Shown: positions 46,612 to 58,045 of the stretch, one piece after another
Layout of the letters: every line of letters starts with the position of its first letter
Position numbering within the stretch: the stretch's first letter is position 1
Origin: Tetrapyrgos nigripes
Taxonomy: Eukaryota; Basidiomycota; Agaricomycetes; Agaricales; Campanellaceae
Direction: 5' to 3'
Length of the DNA: 64,000 nucleotides
NCBI GenBank assembly: GCA_013368315.1
Contig: JAACJM010000311.1
Span: 23,485 to 87,484, forward strand
Made by a program: the position numbers and the translations under genes
Notes under the pieces: model-generated
What the model saw: the letters and a program-made list of their open reading frames with translations, nothing else
Told to the model about the DNA's origin: nothing
Databases searched by the model: none

Positions 46612-47131
46612 ATGACCTCGCACAACTCCATTGACATGCCCCTCCCAATTCCTTTCCTGTTTGGCATGGCCCTCACTTTTGCTCAGCTTGACATGCTCGC
46701 AAGACACTATTTCGGAAATGAATTTATCGAAGGAACTTGTGAGGGTGACCCTGCTTATGCTTTTGACCAGTTCTGGCTGGACTGTGGTGTCGACAAATCT
46801 ATTATCGAAATACCAGATGAACATGGCCCAACCCGCTATCTTTACGTTCTGAAAGTGCTATGCTCCACTGAACCTCCCAAAACAACCTTTGATACTCAGC
46901 TTTTGACAACGAAGATTTGGCGGAAACTTGGAGAGCCTGACATTTGGAAAAATGTTGATGTGATCTGTGCATCGTGGTGTGAGGGACTCAGTATCCCAGA
47001 TGAGTCTTCTTTGTAGCTTTATACATATCATTCTGTACTAACCAGACATACAAAACCAGACTGGCTTTACCCAAAGATGTACCAGGCTATGCAGAAGTTG
47101 GAGCAAGGTCCTGAAAAGAGAAGCAACTGAT
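46612..47131 (+). CDS. Hypothetical protein, possibly decayed
   Basis: Open frame from ATG 46612 encodes MPLPIPFLFGMALTFAQLDM, EGDPAYAFDQFWLDCGVDKS, YVLKVLCSTEPPKTTFDTQL and WKNVDVICASWCEGLS, with a stop at 47014-47016. A further block in another frame, KPDWLYPKMYQAMQKLEQGP at about 47055-47125, looks like the next exon, but no clean GT-AG intron restores frame, hinting at decay. The P-K-T-T-F-x2-Q-L motif is shared with the gene at 20245. Family unknown. Confidence 0.45.
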
Positions 47132-47294
47132 ACCATGACCCCGAGGTAAGCCGCTATTCTTGCATCGCTTTCTACATGCTCTATTCCCTTTTACGCTGCT
47201 GATGTCGTTTTCATTTCAGGCTATCTGCCCTGTACATTCCGTGTTATACCTCATCTTTCTCGTTACATGACATTCCCACTATCCCAATCAATTC

Positions 47295-47540
47295 ATGACG
47301 GGGTTGTGACTGTGACCCTGTCTCGCGAATATTTTTTTCGCGATTCCAGCTGAGTGACCTGTGACAGAGGAAATTTTTCGCGAAATTCGTGAAATTTTGA
47401 CCTTTTTATAGCTGTTTTTGGTAGATTTTTAGTGACATTTCAGTTGTCCCTTTCGCGAATGGGCCTCTGTGACCACGGACAGCTCAGGAAAATTCGTGAA
47501 TTTTTGGGGGCCGTGATGCGTGACTCGCGAATTGATTGAA
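47295..47540. repeat. Short CGCGAAT-rich element
   Basis: TCTCGCGAATATTT, TTTCGCGATTCC, TTTTTCGCGAAATTCGTGAAATTT, CCTTTCGCGAATGGG and GACTCGCGAATTG occur within ~240 bp, with GTGAC repeats before several of them. The compact layout looks like a MITE or transposase-binding end, but I cannot delimit inverted ends. Confidence 0.45.
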
Positions 47541-49487
47541 ATAGTACAGTATACCATTACACTTTTTATGTAGACCTCATCATAAGCGGAATATAATCTA
47601 TACTAGTACGCATCCAATTCAAGCACTTTTGCTTCGGCCCTACCCGCCGTATTAGCATTAATTGGAGTTGTTCCTCTTGTGCTCAGGTCTATGCGTGCAG
47701 CGCACCTTTCTCTCCTCGACTTAATGCTGCTAATTACTGCTCTCCAAGTGCAACAGTCTTGTCTTCATTTATAGATATTAAAGTCAGCTCTGTTTCCTTA
47801 CACGATCTGTCTGCTGAGAGGTATTGCAGGTAGAAGTAGTCCCAGGTGTGGTTCAGGCATTTATTGTGTTCCTATACATACTTATCCTTATTTAGCTCTA
47901 GTCATTGACCTGCATTTCTCAGAAAACGACATCCAATCCAACCCTCCCTCAACATCATCGTCCAGCCATTTTTTTTTACCCCTTTGTCCGATATGATCAT
48001 GCATACGAACTTGAATATTCAAACAGACCTGCTCAGGCAGCACCAGCTCATTTTGCGCTGCAGACTATCAAGCGCTCATTTCTCTCTCAAGGTACGCGCT
48101 TGTTGTCTTCCCGCATGGGTCACAAGACCCACTCCACCGCCTTTTCCTCCACTACATTCTCTCATATATACGGCTTCTGGTCCATTTCCAACCCTTCCTA
48201 GTCTTCAAGACTATGTCTGGGTAACTCGATGATGCACACCACCATTCCACCGTTGTCCCGTGGCTTTCTCCTACCACCACCACCCAAGATACTGTAACAG
48301 CCTTGACATGGTGTCGACACCACCTACACTCCTTCTCCACTCTATCATATCACCGTCAGCATTCCATTTCCAAGATGACCTCATAAAGTCAGCCTTTCAC
48401 TGAAACCACCACCACCAGCTATCTCCCTTATACTAACCTTGGACTGATTTCCTGCAAATTTGATGATGCCGGATTCGATTCCGAGGTCTCCAAAAACTCT
48501 CAAGTTAACGCTGGACGTGAAAGAGGTGACACCTTGGCCTCATTAGCAGTCCAATAGCAAGACATGCACTGGTTCTATTCAGACAACAGTGATGGTGATG
48601 ACTATAAGGGCGGCCATGGCCACAATCTTACCCACCTGAGCTCAAGTCATCGTACTGGATCATAATGTCATCTTCCTAGCTATCAGGTGTGTACTATACA
48701 AACCTATCATTCGTCTCATCGCTCTATCTGACTTCCTACAGACAGCATACATACCCTCAAGATACTCCGGTTCTCACTCTCATTTAGTGTCTATATCTTC
48801 AACGTGAGTCTACTTCTCCATCTATGAAAAACTCCAATCTAACTCACACCAAAGCTAACTCTTCCTGACTTCTCCACCATTAGAGGCCTTCACACAATGA
48901 CGACAATCCCCATCCATCTCATATTACCCTCGCTCCTCAAAATCAAACCAAAGCTCTGTCTCACTTGTGAAGTAGGGTCAATTTGGATGGATTTCAGTGA
49001 ATCCTTCTTTCTCTTATTCTTATGTACTTTTGCCTAGTACTCATTACTCCATAATCCTGTCTCTCAAGTCATCCAGCTACTTGTCCACACACTCCCTTCT
49101 GTACTTTAACCTTCCTCGTATTCCTCACCCCACTGGGTACAACTCACGCTCACCATGGACATGCCCATTGAAGCTTTGCTTCATATATCATACACAAATC
49201 AGAATTGCCGCTCTCCCCAAAGGATGACTGTTCACTTATCATCTCAAGTCCAGCAAAATTATCCCAAGAGGGCATCTGAGCTGTCACTGTCGGAGTAGGT
49301 ATTCTGACATTTGGATATGTGTGGGTATAAAAGAGTAACAAGGTAAGACTTGTATAAATTTTGCTCTTTCTTTTTATTAGTCTTCTAAATTTTTTAGAGG
49401 ATACTTTTATCTCAGATTACTTACTCACAAAAGGTTACTTCCATATTCACAGGCTCTCCTGACTCCTGTCCAGCCTAGCGCTCTCCA
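47541..49487. other. Non-coding or eroded stretch
   Basis: Pyrimidine-rich sequence. A short run encoding YSDNSDGDDYKGGHGHNLTH at about 48565 and a relative of the 450 bp repeat at about 48470 suggest eroded coding and repeat material. No gene is supported. Confidence 0.3.
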
Positions 49488-49812
49488 ATGGCAACGACTT
49501 ATCCACCTTCATCTTTCATCTCCCCGCCGCTGCAATTCGTTTCGATACATTGGACGACTCATACACATACTGTAACTGTACAGTGTGGAGGAGCTTTTGT
49601 TTTTTTACCTATTTTGGAGGATGCATTGGAGAAGAGGATGGATGAAGCGATTAATAGGGAGGTTAACATTTTCGGAGTATTTGATTTTTCAGGTGAGTTC
49701 ATTGCTACGGTATTTTCTCGAGGATTGAAGATGTTGACCTGCATGATTTGGTACTGCAGATAAGTCGTCATGGATCATTGGATTAGAAAAATATTCTGGC
49801 TGCGAGGATATG
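49488..49812 (+). CDS. 5' exons of an unrecognised gene
   Basis: Exon 1, 49488-49692, encodes MATTYPPSSFISPPLQFVSI, HWTTHTHTVTVQCGGAF, LEDALEKRMDEAINREVN and IFGVFDFS. A GTGAGT...CTGCAG intron (49693-49759) joins in frame to DKSSWIIGLEKYSGCEDM, ending at a GTAAGA donor at 49813. Splicing removes a stop and gives a sensible protein, so this is likely a real gene start. I could not find the following exons, so it may be truncated. Family unknown. Confidence 0.45.
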
Positions 49813-50984
49813 GTAAGACTTTATATGTACTACAATCCTGCTTACTTCCTGTACTCGTTCATTAATTTCAACCATTCACACACACTGCCTTGATCCTAAG
49901 CTTCTCCATATACATCTGAACTCAACGCCACGATATATACGCACGTCTTGAAGAAGAGATCACTGAGGGAGTGGGGAATTCTCTGTATTTATGGCTAGGG
50001 ATACCTCGTGGATGCAGCATTCTTGCTGCCTAGTATATCGTTGGTACTGTTAATATGGAAGGCAAACAGCTGATAGTACTTCACTTGGAGTACACGAATG
50101 GTTAGCTTTCTGCCCAGGGTGGGAATATGGTTTAAGCTCAGGATTATAGAGAGTGTACTTCAGGAGACCAACTGAGCTTGAGCTGCAATTCTGTATGATT
50201 AAGTAGTGAATTTGAACCTATACTGTTCATCAAAGAAAAAAACTCGTACACTTTTTCTCTGAAACGTAGCTGGATTTGAAGAGCTTCAATAGAAGCCTTA
50301 GCATACAAGCAGTAGTTACAGAGCAGTAGTGTATCTTAACCCTTGCATGAGAGAGTAAGTAGCTGGCGTGGTACATGGAGGACCAATGTGAAAGCGCTTG
50401 ATCTCAACACAACCAAACAAACACGTCTCTCTCTTAATGCTCATGCAGAATCGATAGACCAGGAAGGTCCTACTCTCTCTCCAATGCAAAGTCTTCCCTT
50501 ATAACTCCCAGAAGTCATTACCCCATTTCCTGTTTCTCTCTGTTCACCGAGATCCATACCACATATCTGAAAATTTGAAATAACCAGGGCAACCTCCTGT
50601 TTACAGTGACACTGGGGTTATATGTTTTTTGGTGGAGGAAGGACTGAAAGATTTACAAGTGATGAAGAAGATGTTGTCTACGCCTTCAGGGTCAGCTTTG
50701 AAGGAATATATGTGGGGTGTCAGCTTTGAGGGCGGGGGAGGTGAGTGCTTGGATCCTTCATGTTGAGGTCATTCTTGGCTGACGAGCTAAGCAGGGTTCT
50801 AGGGAAGATAGGGAAGATTCTCATCCACTGGCATATCCATTTGCCTAAACTGCTTCTTCTCAACACCGTGGCATTTGTACCGCAGTCTATCTCGACCAAC
50901 ATGCTATCCGACCCTACGCTCTACTCTGGTTCACCAAAGATCCCCTCATCTGTGGTCTAGTCATTTGCTCCCGTCCTCCTTCCA
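49813..50984. other. Non-coding stretch
   Basis: No gene or repeat is recognised. Confidence 0.35.
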
Positions 50985-53955
50985 TCAAATTTTTGGTGCC
51001 CACTCCAGTTCCTATTTCATCTACTGCACTCGCACCCTCTCTCCTTCCAATTGTCCCTACTGCTCAATAGTACTCAATGACCACCCTACCTGTCTACATC
51101 CCACCCAACGAATCATGGTGGACACCCGGGAAATCGTCTCTTTCTACCCATGGGGTCACCTCATACCTCAAATCTTCACTAACCAGCTTCATACCGAGGA
51201 AGGTGGTGAAGGATTGGATATCCGACCTTCCATTGCAGTTACATGTGCGCATATCAAGTTGAGCAAGTTGGATGAGACTGTGAGGAGATGGGAGATTGAC
51301 GTGGATGGAAAGATTGTGATGAAGACTCGTCTGGTGAAGAGGGAGGATGGGGGTATGGATGGGGGTGTTGATCCTGGGATGGAGGTTGCTGTGACTAAGG
51401 CGGCGGTAGAGCCCGTTTCATATTTGACTGGTGTAGCTTAAGAGGTTTGGGATGTGAGTCGTCGATTTTTCCCTTCTTCAACTCTTCTTCTCCATTATCT
51501 TTCACTCATTTTTGTCTCATTTCCCTATTTAGCCCTCTACAATTCTAAAACCCTCCTCTGTCAATCCCTCTTGGTGGAAACCAGCAGAATATACCCCGAG
51601 CTCATTACCTGACCCGACATCAAAACCTTCCTTCCCCCAATCGCTAACTTTATCAACATTCTTCTCCTCTTCTCCTCTTCACCCAATGTACATGTTACTC
51701 CCTGAGTCCACAACGAATGCAATGGAAGCGGTGTTTTTGGGAGTGATGTAAACCGTACTTGGTGTATGCAATGGAGGAGTGTATTCGGATGGCGCAGGGT
51801 GTTCAGGCGGATATCTATATTCTATATTCTATATAGAATGCAACTACCCATGTGAGGATTTCGACGGCTAATTAACCGAGTAAGACACAACGTCACGTGA
51901 TCTGCGCAGCCTTCCGACGGAAACATGGCCGCGCCTTACTGCCGCTATTTCTGTTGAGGCCACGCGATGTACATACTGGCGCGTGCAAACTGCAAACCTA
52001 AACTTATGAAACCTAAACATCTGCCTCATGTCCACAAACTTTTGTCTATGTAGTGTGACTTGGACACTTTCTGTGTCTTTGCTCTACTTCTAAAGCTATA
52101 TTGAGGTACCAGAGAGCCTCAACTGTGGTACATGTAAGGCTGATTTATGAATCAATGACTGCCTCAATTACTGACTCTGTGCATCTCAGAGGTGCATTTT
52201 CAATGTGAATATTCCCAGACCAAACTCTTCAAGAACAAACTTTTTCTCTTTCCCTTTTCCTCTGACCCAGTCTATAGTACTGTAATAAGCCCCTGTCTGT
52301 CTGTTTTCCCAGGCAAACTTTACTACCTATATTCCACAGCATACATGCTACATACCTCAACAAATATAGCAAAAAGGTCCCTGTAAAATATATGAAGATG
52401 TAGATAGCTCAAAAAAGCCTTAGATTCCACCATACTGAGGTCAACTATTAGTAAATTGTAAGAAAGCATACTTTCCTCAGGTGACTGTATGCAAGAGAAG
52501 GAGAATGAGGAAGGGTGTCTGGAATTTTGTTATCATAGTTAACTAATAATGATGGAGGAAGATTTGGAGGTGTGAGTGGGAGGATGTGGGTAGATATCAG
52601 GGTGGGGGTGGGGGTGGCTGATAGTATCCTTGCACATCCTCAATGGTAAGTATGTAATGTACACCATATGTATGATAAAAATGTGAAATAGTGGCAGGGG
52701 TAGTATAATCTCAGTAAGTCTGGCCTGGCTTTGGCACATAACATCCTCAACACTAATGCACAGAATTTTTCAAATTTTAATGACTATAAAGGACAGTACA
52801 GAGTATATTTACTTCCTGTGTTTTGAGAGGACTGAAACTAAACCAATGTAGGCTTGAACCAAGTTCTCAAAAACTAATGCTTATAATAACCATGTATATA
52901 CCCTTTTTCAAGGTGTGCAGTGCCGAGTGAGGGAAGTCCAGAGCTTAATAACAAAAAAGAGCGAGAGCTGAAGGTCCAAGTGGATTATAACCTGAATTGG
53001 TTAGAACGAGAAGATGGTGCTGTGATGTTACTAATGGCCATACCCCAACCATATCCTTTTTTGAGGTGTGTAGCACCAAGTGAGTCCTCATAATAAGGAA
53101 CCCTGTATATATACCCCCATTATCGAACGAGGCGGCAGCCGAGTGAGCGGGGTCCAGGGGCGCAGCCCCAGCGAGCTGTGAATCTGTGCTGTAGGCAGGT
53201 GCGAGCGATAGCGAGTCATCGTGCCAAAGGCACGGGTTCACAGCTCGTGGTTAAGGATGGGAAGAAGGGTGTGGGTGTTGTGGTTTACTTCCAATAAGGA
53301 GGGAGGGCGTTGGGAGAGGTGACCAACTACTTGGTGTACAACTTGAGGGAGAGAGGAGGGGATTCGACGGATAGGTATTTTGCGAGTATGGAGATTATTG
53401 CTGGGGTGAAGGATATAAAGTGAGTTTTCTATTTTCATATGGTTTTTCTATTCTGTAATCACTTTGCTTCTTAATGCTCTTTACTCAACTAACGACGTCT
53501 CTTTTTCGTCCATTCCATTTTTATACAAGCCCTCATGCCAGACGTCTTACATTGGCTCGGTATCAGCGTCAACGGGCGTGGATCTGTAGGTGCAGGCGGA
53601 AAGAAGAGAGGATGAGTGGATAATATGGTGTCGATGAGTGATATGAAGTATGATACGGTTGTTAGGAGTGGGATTGATGCTGGGAAGGGGTATGAGTTGC
53701 CTGGTGAGTCTGTTCGTCTGATGATTTTGTGTCGCTGGTTTTGACTGCCTACTTTGGTGGTTCCTTACCGTTTTCTTCTTCGCTTGTTTTCCTTGGTTCA
53801 CCTTTTTCTTTGCTTTCATTTCATGCCATTCTTACGACATATATTAACATATATATGCAGCACAGATCACCTAATCCCACCCAACTCTCGTGTTGAAATT
53901 GACACCAAGATCGCCAGTGGGTATTTTTTTACCCGGAAGACGGAAAGGAGCTAAG
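50985..53955 (+). pseudogene. URC1-like / GTP-cyclohydrolase-II-family pseudogene
   Basis: Fragments in family order on the plus strand: GAHSSSYFIY; STREIV-like REIVSFYPWGHLIPQIF; GLDIRPSIAVTCAHIKLSKL; EVAVTKAAVEPV (50990-51430); YPELIT*PDIKTFLPP (~51590); HNECNGSGVFGSD (~51712) with PYLVYAMEECIRMAQG (~51750-51800) in another frame. After a ~1.4 kb interruption come GVGVVVYFQ* then GRALGEVTNYLVYNLRERGG, DRYFASMEIIAGVKD (53250-53420), PDVLHWLGISVNG, MVSMSDMKYDTVVRSGIDAG (53530-53700), and SRVEIDTKIASGYF (~53890-53930). Stops at ~51615 and 53270 and frame changes show decay. In yeasts the fungal URC1 type acts in uracil catabolism. The GCHII family proper opens riboflavin synthesis. I favour the URC1 type from the N-terminal PWGHL/DIRPSIAVT blocks. 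Confidence 0.75.
51806..53230. mobile_element. Foreign insert within the URC1-like pseudogene (unclassified)
   Basis: The homology stops after CIRMAQGVQA (~51806) and resumes at about 53245. The inserted sequence has no coding motif. Its 3' end includes GGGGTCCAGGGGCGCAGCCC, CGTGCCAAAGGCACG (hairpin) and the pair GAGCTGTGAA/TTCACAGCTC bracketing 53170-53225. These resemble transposon-end secondary structure. No target duplication was found, so an enlarged intron or Helitron-like insert are alternatives. Confidence 0.4.
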
Positions 53956-53957
53956 GA

Positions 53958-54005
53958 TTATCGCCCGCCTCACAATGGCCATAGTGGGACTTGTTATAAT
54001 TGTAG
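53958..54005 (+). repeat. 48 bp identical to 20776-20823 (opposite strand)
   Basis: Perfect match, ending TTATAATTGTAG, just after the last URC1-like residues. As at 20776 it ends in a usable AG splice acceptor. Confidence 0.9.
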
Positions 54006-54299
54006 ATGGGTTCGTGCACAAGCAGATCATCAAGGTGGTTGAGCAGGCTTTGAGGGATCGTGACAATAATTGATGATGTATCTATTACACTTGATGTATA
54101 TAATGAGCCTTCAAACAGTGCTGTATTGGAGTTGTATTGACACTTTTGAAGGCGACTCGCCGGACTTCACTTGTATGGCCGGCATCACGGTCAGTCAGTG
54201 TCGAGTGTACTACAAATGAGCCCACAACACATTGAGGTACCCGAGGAAGTAAGGAAGCCTAATCATTTTCTGGAGTTCCTCTACTCAAAATACACATAG
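54006..54299. other. Intergenic
   Basis: No gene or repeat is recognised. Confidence 0.3.
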
Positions 54300-54981
54300 C
54301 ATGCACTTGGACGATCAGTGGGGATATGTATCAGGAGGTACGTCAATCGATATATCTTGAACGATTCAGTCCTTTTGAAAATAGGCTTTTCCTTTCCTTT
54401 CCCTCTGAAAACGTCGAATAATGAATTGGTAGGGTGTCGTTGCAGTAAGTAATGCACATCTGGACTCGCTGAAGCTTTTTATTCATTCATGAACTTACTG
54501 TAGTCAACCAATCCAAACCGCGTCATCTGGTAGTATCAGGTAAGTCATGGTATTTCTCCTTCATACGAGCATCATCAATTCCCCTGATGGTAATGTCAAT
54601 TTCATTTTTAGCGTCCCAGGCCGCAACATTAACAGGACCATGGGTCCCGTACTCAACAACAACGATACACCTGGTTGTTCGTCTTTGGATCTGCACCTGA
54701 TAAATGGGTCGACGATACTTTTGCCAAAAAATTATAGTTGGTGAGTCTGTCTCAGGTCTCTATATCTCTCTCTCGGCGTAGCACTCGTCGCTAATCTACC
54801 ATGCGTATTTATCCGTATGATTGGAAAACGGTCAGTATTCTTCTCTCACATCTGGGCTCTTTGGCCAATATTCGATTTCATATATGTATAGTTAGCCCTG
54901 GAGACAGCAGCGATGAGATTGTGGTCCTACTAAAATGTGACAACATGCAGTACCACTTCCGGAAAAGCTCTTCACCGATAA
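54300..54981 (+). CDS. Exons of an unrecognised plus-strand gene
   Basis: The clearest pair is 54504-54539 (QPIQTASSGSI), spliced by GTAAGT...TTTAG to 54613-54739 (VPGRNINRTMGPVLNNNDTP, CSSLDLHLINGSTILLPKNY), followed by a GTGAGT donor. A terminal piece (SPGDSSDEIVVLLKCDNM, HFRKSSSPIIINPPL) ends at about 54999, overlapping the 3' end of the convergent minus-strand gene. Upstream MHLDDQWGYVSG at 54301 may be the first exon. Joining of all pieces is not proven. Family unknown. Confidence 0.4.
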
Positions 54982-56015
54982 TCATAAATCCGCCACTTTG
55001 ATCAGGTCGGGAGGGGGTTGCGGATTACAAGAACAGAGTCTAGCCGAAATGACCTTCTCAATCTGGGTAAGCTGTTTATCCGACTCTTCACTGGTCAACT
55101 CGAAAGTGTGGCTCCCAAAAAGGTTGTAAAAAGGAAGGAGGTCTTCGATGTTTTGTGCTTCGTTTTTGTCCCAATCCCATTCTGGAACTTGCTCCTTTTC
55201 CACATGCGCCCATCGCCAGTATGGACCACGTGCGGCAACAGCGATGATGGATGGTGTACTGGGACTGCGCGCAAAATAGGCTGTACTGTATCTTGCAAGC
55301 TGGTGAATTGCAGATTTGAGAGCTCTTTCGCGATACTTGATGAATTTACGGGTGTTTGCTGATCGTAGAGGCTCTCGTTTCAGCTCTACCAGTAATAAGA
55401 CACATCGATGATAAGCCTTGCGTTTTCCGCATGCCTTCCAGTGGCGACAAGCGACCTCGAACCGCTCCTGGGACATGGATCCACGTCGTGGCTGCCTTGT
55501 TGGCAGGGTTTCTACATGAGCCACCGTGATGTCGGAATAATTGTTCAAGACGTCGTGTCCGTGCACAGAAGTGTCGCTGGCTGTAGAAATATTTGGTTGC
55601 GCTTCGTCAGCTTAAAGATGAAATCATTGATGAATTTCAGTGGTTTTCATCAGCAACAGGAGCGTAACGCACCTTTCCAAGCTCGAGCAGACGGGGAATG
55701 AAGTTCTTTTTCTTCCCAGCTTGAATTCTCTGCATCGGATTCATCACTGTTGAGTCCCGCATCTGATTAAAAATGAAATCGTGGATTATTAACAGTAGTT
55801 TGATCAGTAACAGGAGTGTACGCGCCTTTCCGAGCTAGAGCAGATGGGGAATGAGGTTTTTCTTCACTGTAGCTTGAATCCTCTGGGAGGAAGTATACTC
55901 CTGAATATTAAATCACAGAGTATATATGCGCCTTAGGAATACACATGCCTTTATTGGACTCTTTCTCGTCATTCTCTTCCTCAATAGCTTCATCCCCGGA
56001 TAGACTATCATTGCT
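54982..56015 (-). CDS. AAGP-family hypothetical protein with tandemly duplicated exon
   Basis: Terminal exon 55610-54982 encodes QERFEVACRHWKACGKRKAY, HQLARYSTAYFARS, IIAVAARGPYWRWAHVEKEQ and ends CSCNPQPPPDLIKVADL. Upstream exons 55762-55673 (NSDESDAENSSWEEKELHSP) and 55900-55826 (PEDSSYSEEKPHSPSALARK) are sister copies. A further acidic exon ends at 55949 (SSNDSLSGDEAIEEENDEKE). All join in phase 1. Two of the three introns begin GC (GCGCGT at 55825, GCATGT at 55948) rather than GT. The central block recalls AAAGPWFSYRLMHYSES in the gene at 60444. Function unknown: the family is a common, uncharacterised Agaricomycete type. The start codon is not fixed. Confidence 0.6.
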
Positions 56016-57732
56016 ACTTGGATACTCCGAGTCGTCTCAACAAAACCTCGTCCTCTTAGATCTACATTTTACGTCCATATCTTGCCCTCCTAGTTTCATT
56101 TCTACACCCGTTTATCCTTCCCATTACTCACCCTCGATGATAAGTACTCTACGTCGTACATAATCACGAATCAGTCGGACTTTGAAATATTTTCCTTTTG
56201 TCTTTGTACCACCATGTCGCAACGCCTCTCCACCCACTCCGTCCCCTTCATCGTCCACTATATCTCGTCGCCTCCTTCAATCCTCGCTCAGTAATCTACT
56301 TGGTATTCCCCATTGTTCTCGTCAAGAATGAGATTCTGCAAAAGCCATTCGAAGTCGGATTTGTGGAAGCTACACTGTGGTGAGGATGGGAGATGTTGAA
56401 GCATATTACGGGTAGTGGGTTTGGTTGTGCAGATATTGGGACGTTGACGTGCTGGTGACGTGTCGAGACGTCGTGTCTGTTGGTTTGTTATGGTGCGTGT
56501 TTTGTTTTTCTATATCTTTCTTCGCAAACTAAATACTTGCTTTATGGAACCCATCTCCCTCTTCCTACTCTTAATTTACTAGTACCAACATCATTCCCCG
56601 TTTGTTCATTTTCGACATGGCTTCCCAGTTCCCCTTTCATCCTCTCTTCCCCCATCGCACTCGTCCGGTCATCCTATCATTTTTGTCTACCCATAAATAC
56701 AGCTACTAGTCGATTTCCGACCCTTTCCTGCCCTCAAGGCCACCCGCAGCTCTACACTTCTCCACCGTTCAATGTCTCCATGTCTCCGTTGCCCTGCGTC
56801 ATCCGGCCAACACTACATCTCCCTTCCTCTGGCCCATTACTCATCCAACTAAGCCAAGAACCCATTCCATTCACCTCCGCTGTCCAAACCTACTCGTTCT
56901 GCGTATCCCGCCATTCCTTAAGCCTCTGGACAAGAACATCTTCATGACCTGTGAACTACGACTGCTGGCAGGAATGTGGGGCTGGGGATTCGGATTCGAG
57001 TTCTGAGGATTAGTTTTGATGGATATGGATGTTGGTGCTGGCAAGTTTTTCCCGTTTTTATATTTCTACATATCTCTTACCTTGTTGTGTGTTTCTCTCC
57101 TCCTCTCTGCTGCCTACCTTCCCTCCCCAACCCAAATACATACTCTCACCGTAGTCTCTCGTCGACACGATGGTACTGCCACTATTGCCACTATCAACAT
57201 TAACATCAACACCGACGCTTTACCTTCCTCCCTCGCTGTACCAGTACCACGTCGTGGACTTGTAACGTCTACAGAGCGAATGTAATATCTCCCCGACTCA
57301 TCTAATTTCCTATCTTTTTTTCCCCCGAATTGGCACTGCCTCATCTTTATGGTCCACTGTTGCCCGTCCACCGTCTACCCCACTCCCATTCCTGAGTACT
57401 CGCATGGGTCTATTGCTTCTTTCTCTTCATTTCATTCGGGATCTGGACAAAAAGATGGGAAGGGTTAACAGTCGGGATACATGAAGGGTGGAAGCTGTTC
57501 AGTTCTAGTTCTGGGGACGTCGACTGGGTGCGTATGGGACTTGTGTTTCAGGATCCGGCTTGGAGATATTTGGGCTTGGGTGTTGATAGATGATAGAGTA
57601 CAACGGTCAATTACAAGTCTTTTTTCTGCCGCTTATGAGTATGGCACTGTGCGTAGCCTCAGGGAGGCGTTATAATATGACTACATATATACCCATTGTC
57701 GTTATGATCATAATGACAGTAGAACTACATAT
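56016..57732. other. No supported gene
   Basis: Pyrimidine-rich sequence with fragments such as YLVFPIVLVKNEILQKPFEV (56290-56380) that look like exon relics. No consistent multi-exon model could be built. Confidence 0.3.
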
Positions 57733-58045
57733 AGGGGGTTATAAGGAACGTTTTGACGCCCCACAGAAGTTGGGCGTATGTCATCTTAATACCTAAGCTG
57801 ACCGAAAGATTTTGACATGTGAGAAAATGCGATTTTTAACGAGTTTTGATGATTCTTAGCTGTATTCAGGATGTCAATGAACTATGGCTATATGGGTGTT
57901 CTGCGCCCACTCAGGGGGTTATAAGGAAAGTTTTTGACGCCCCACAGAAGTCGGGCGCTAGTCATCTTGATACCTAAGCTGACCGAAAGATTTTCAACGT
58001 GAGAAAATAACAAGTTTTTGAGGAAGTTTTGTTGTGGTTAAAGAT
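57733..58045. repeat. 180 bp tandem duplication
   Basis: AGGGGGTTATAAGGAA(C/A)G...TTTTGACGCCCCACAGAAGT begins at 57733 and again at 57913, both followed by TACCTAAGCTGACCGAAAGA and GTGAGAAAAT. The copies are ~85-90% alike. Confidence 0.85.

Noticed and set aside
48465..48490. tRNA B-box-like GGATTCGATTCC
   Set aside because: No A-box at the right distance and no foldable cloverleaf. The word belongs to a relative of the 450 bp repeat at 26-27.5 kb.
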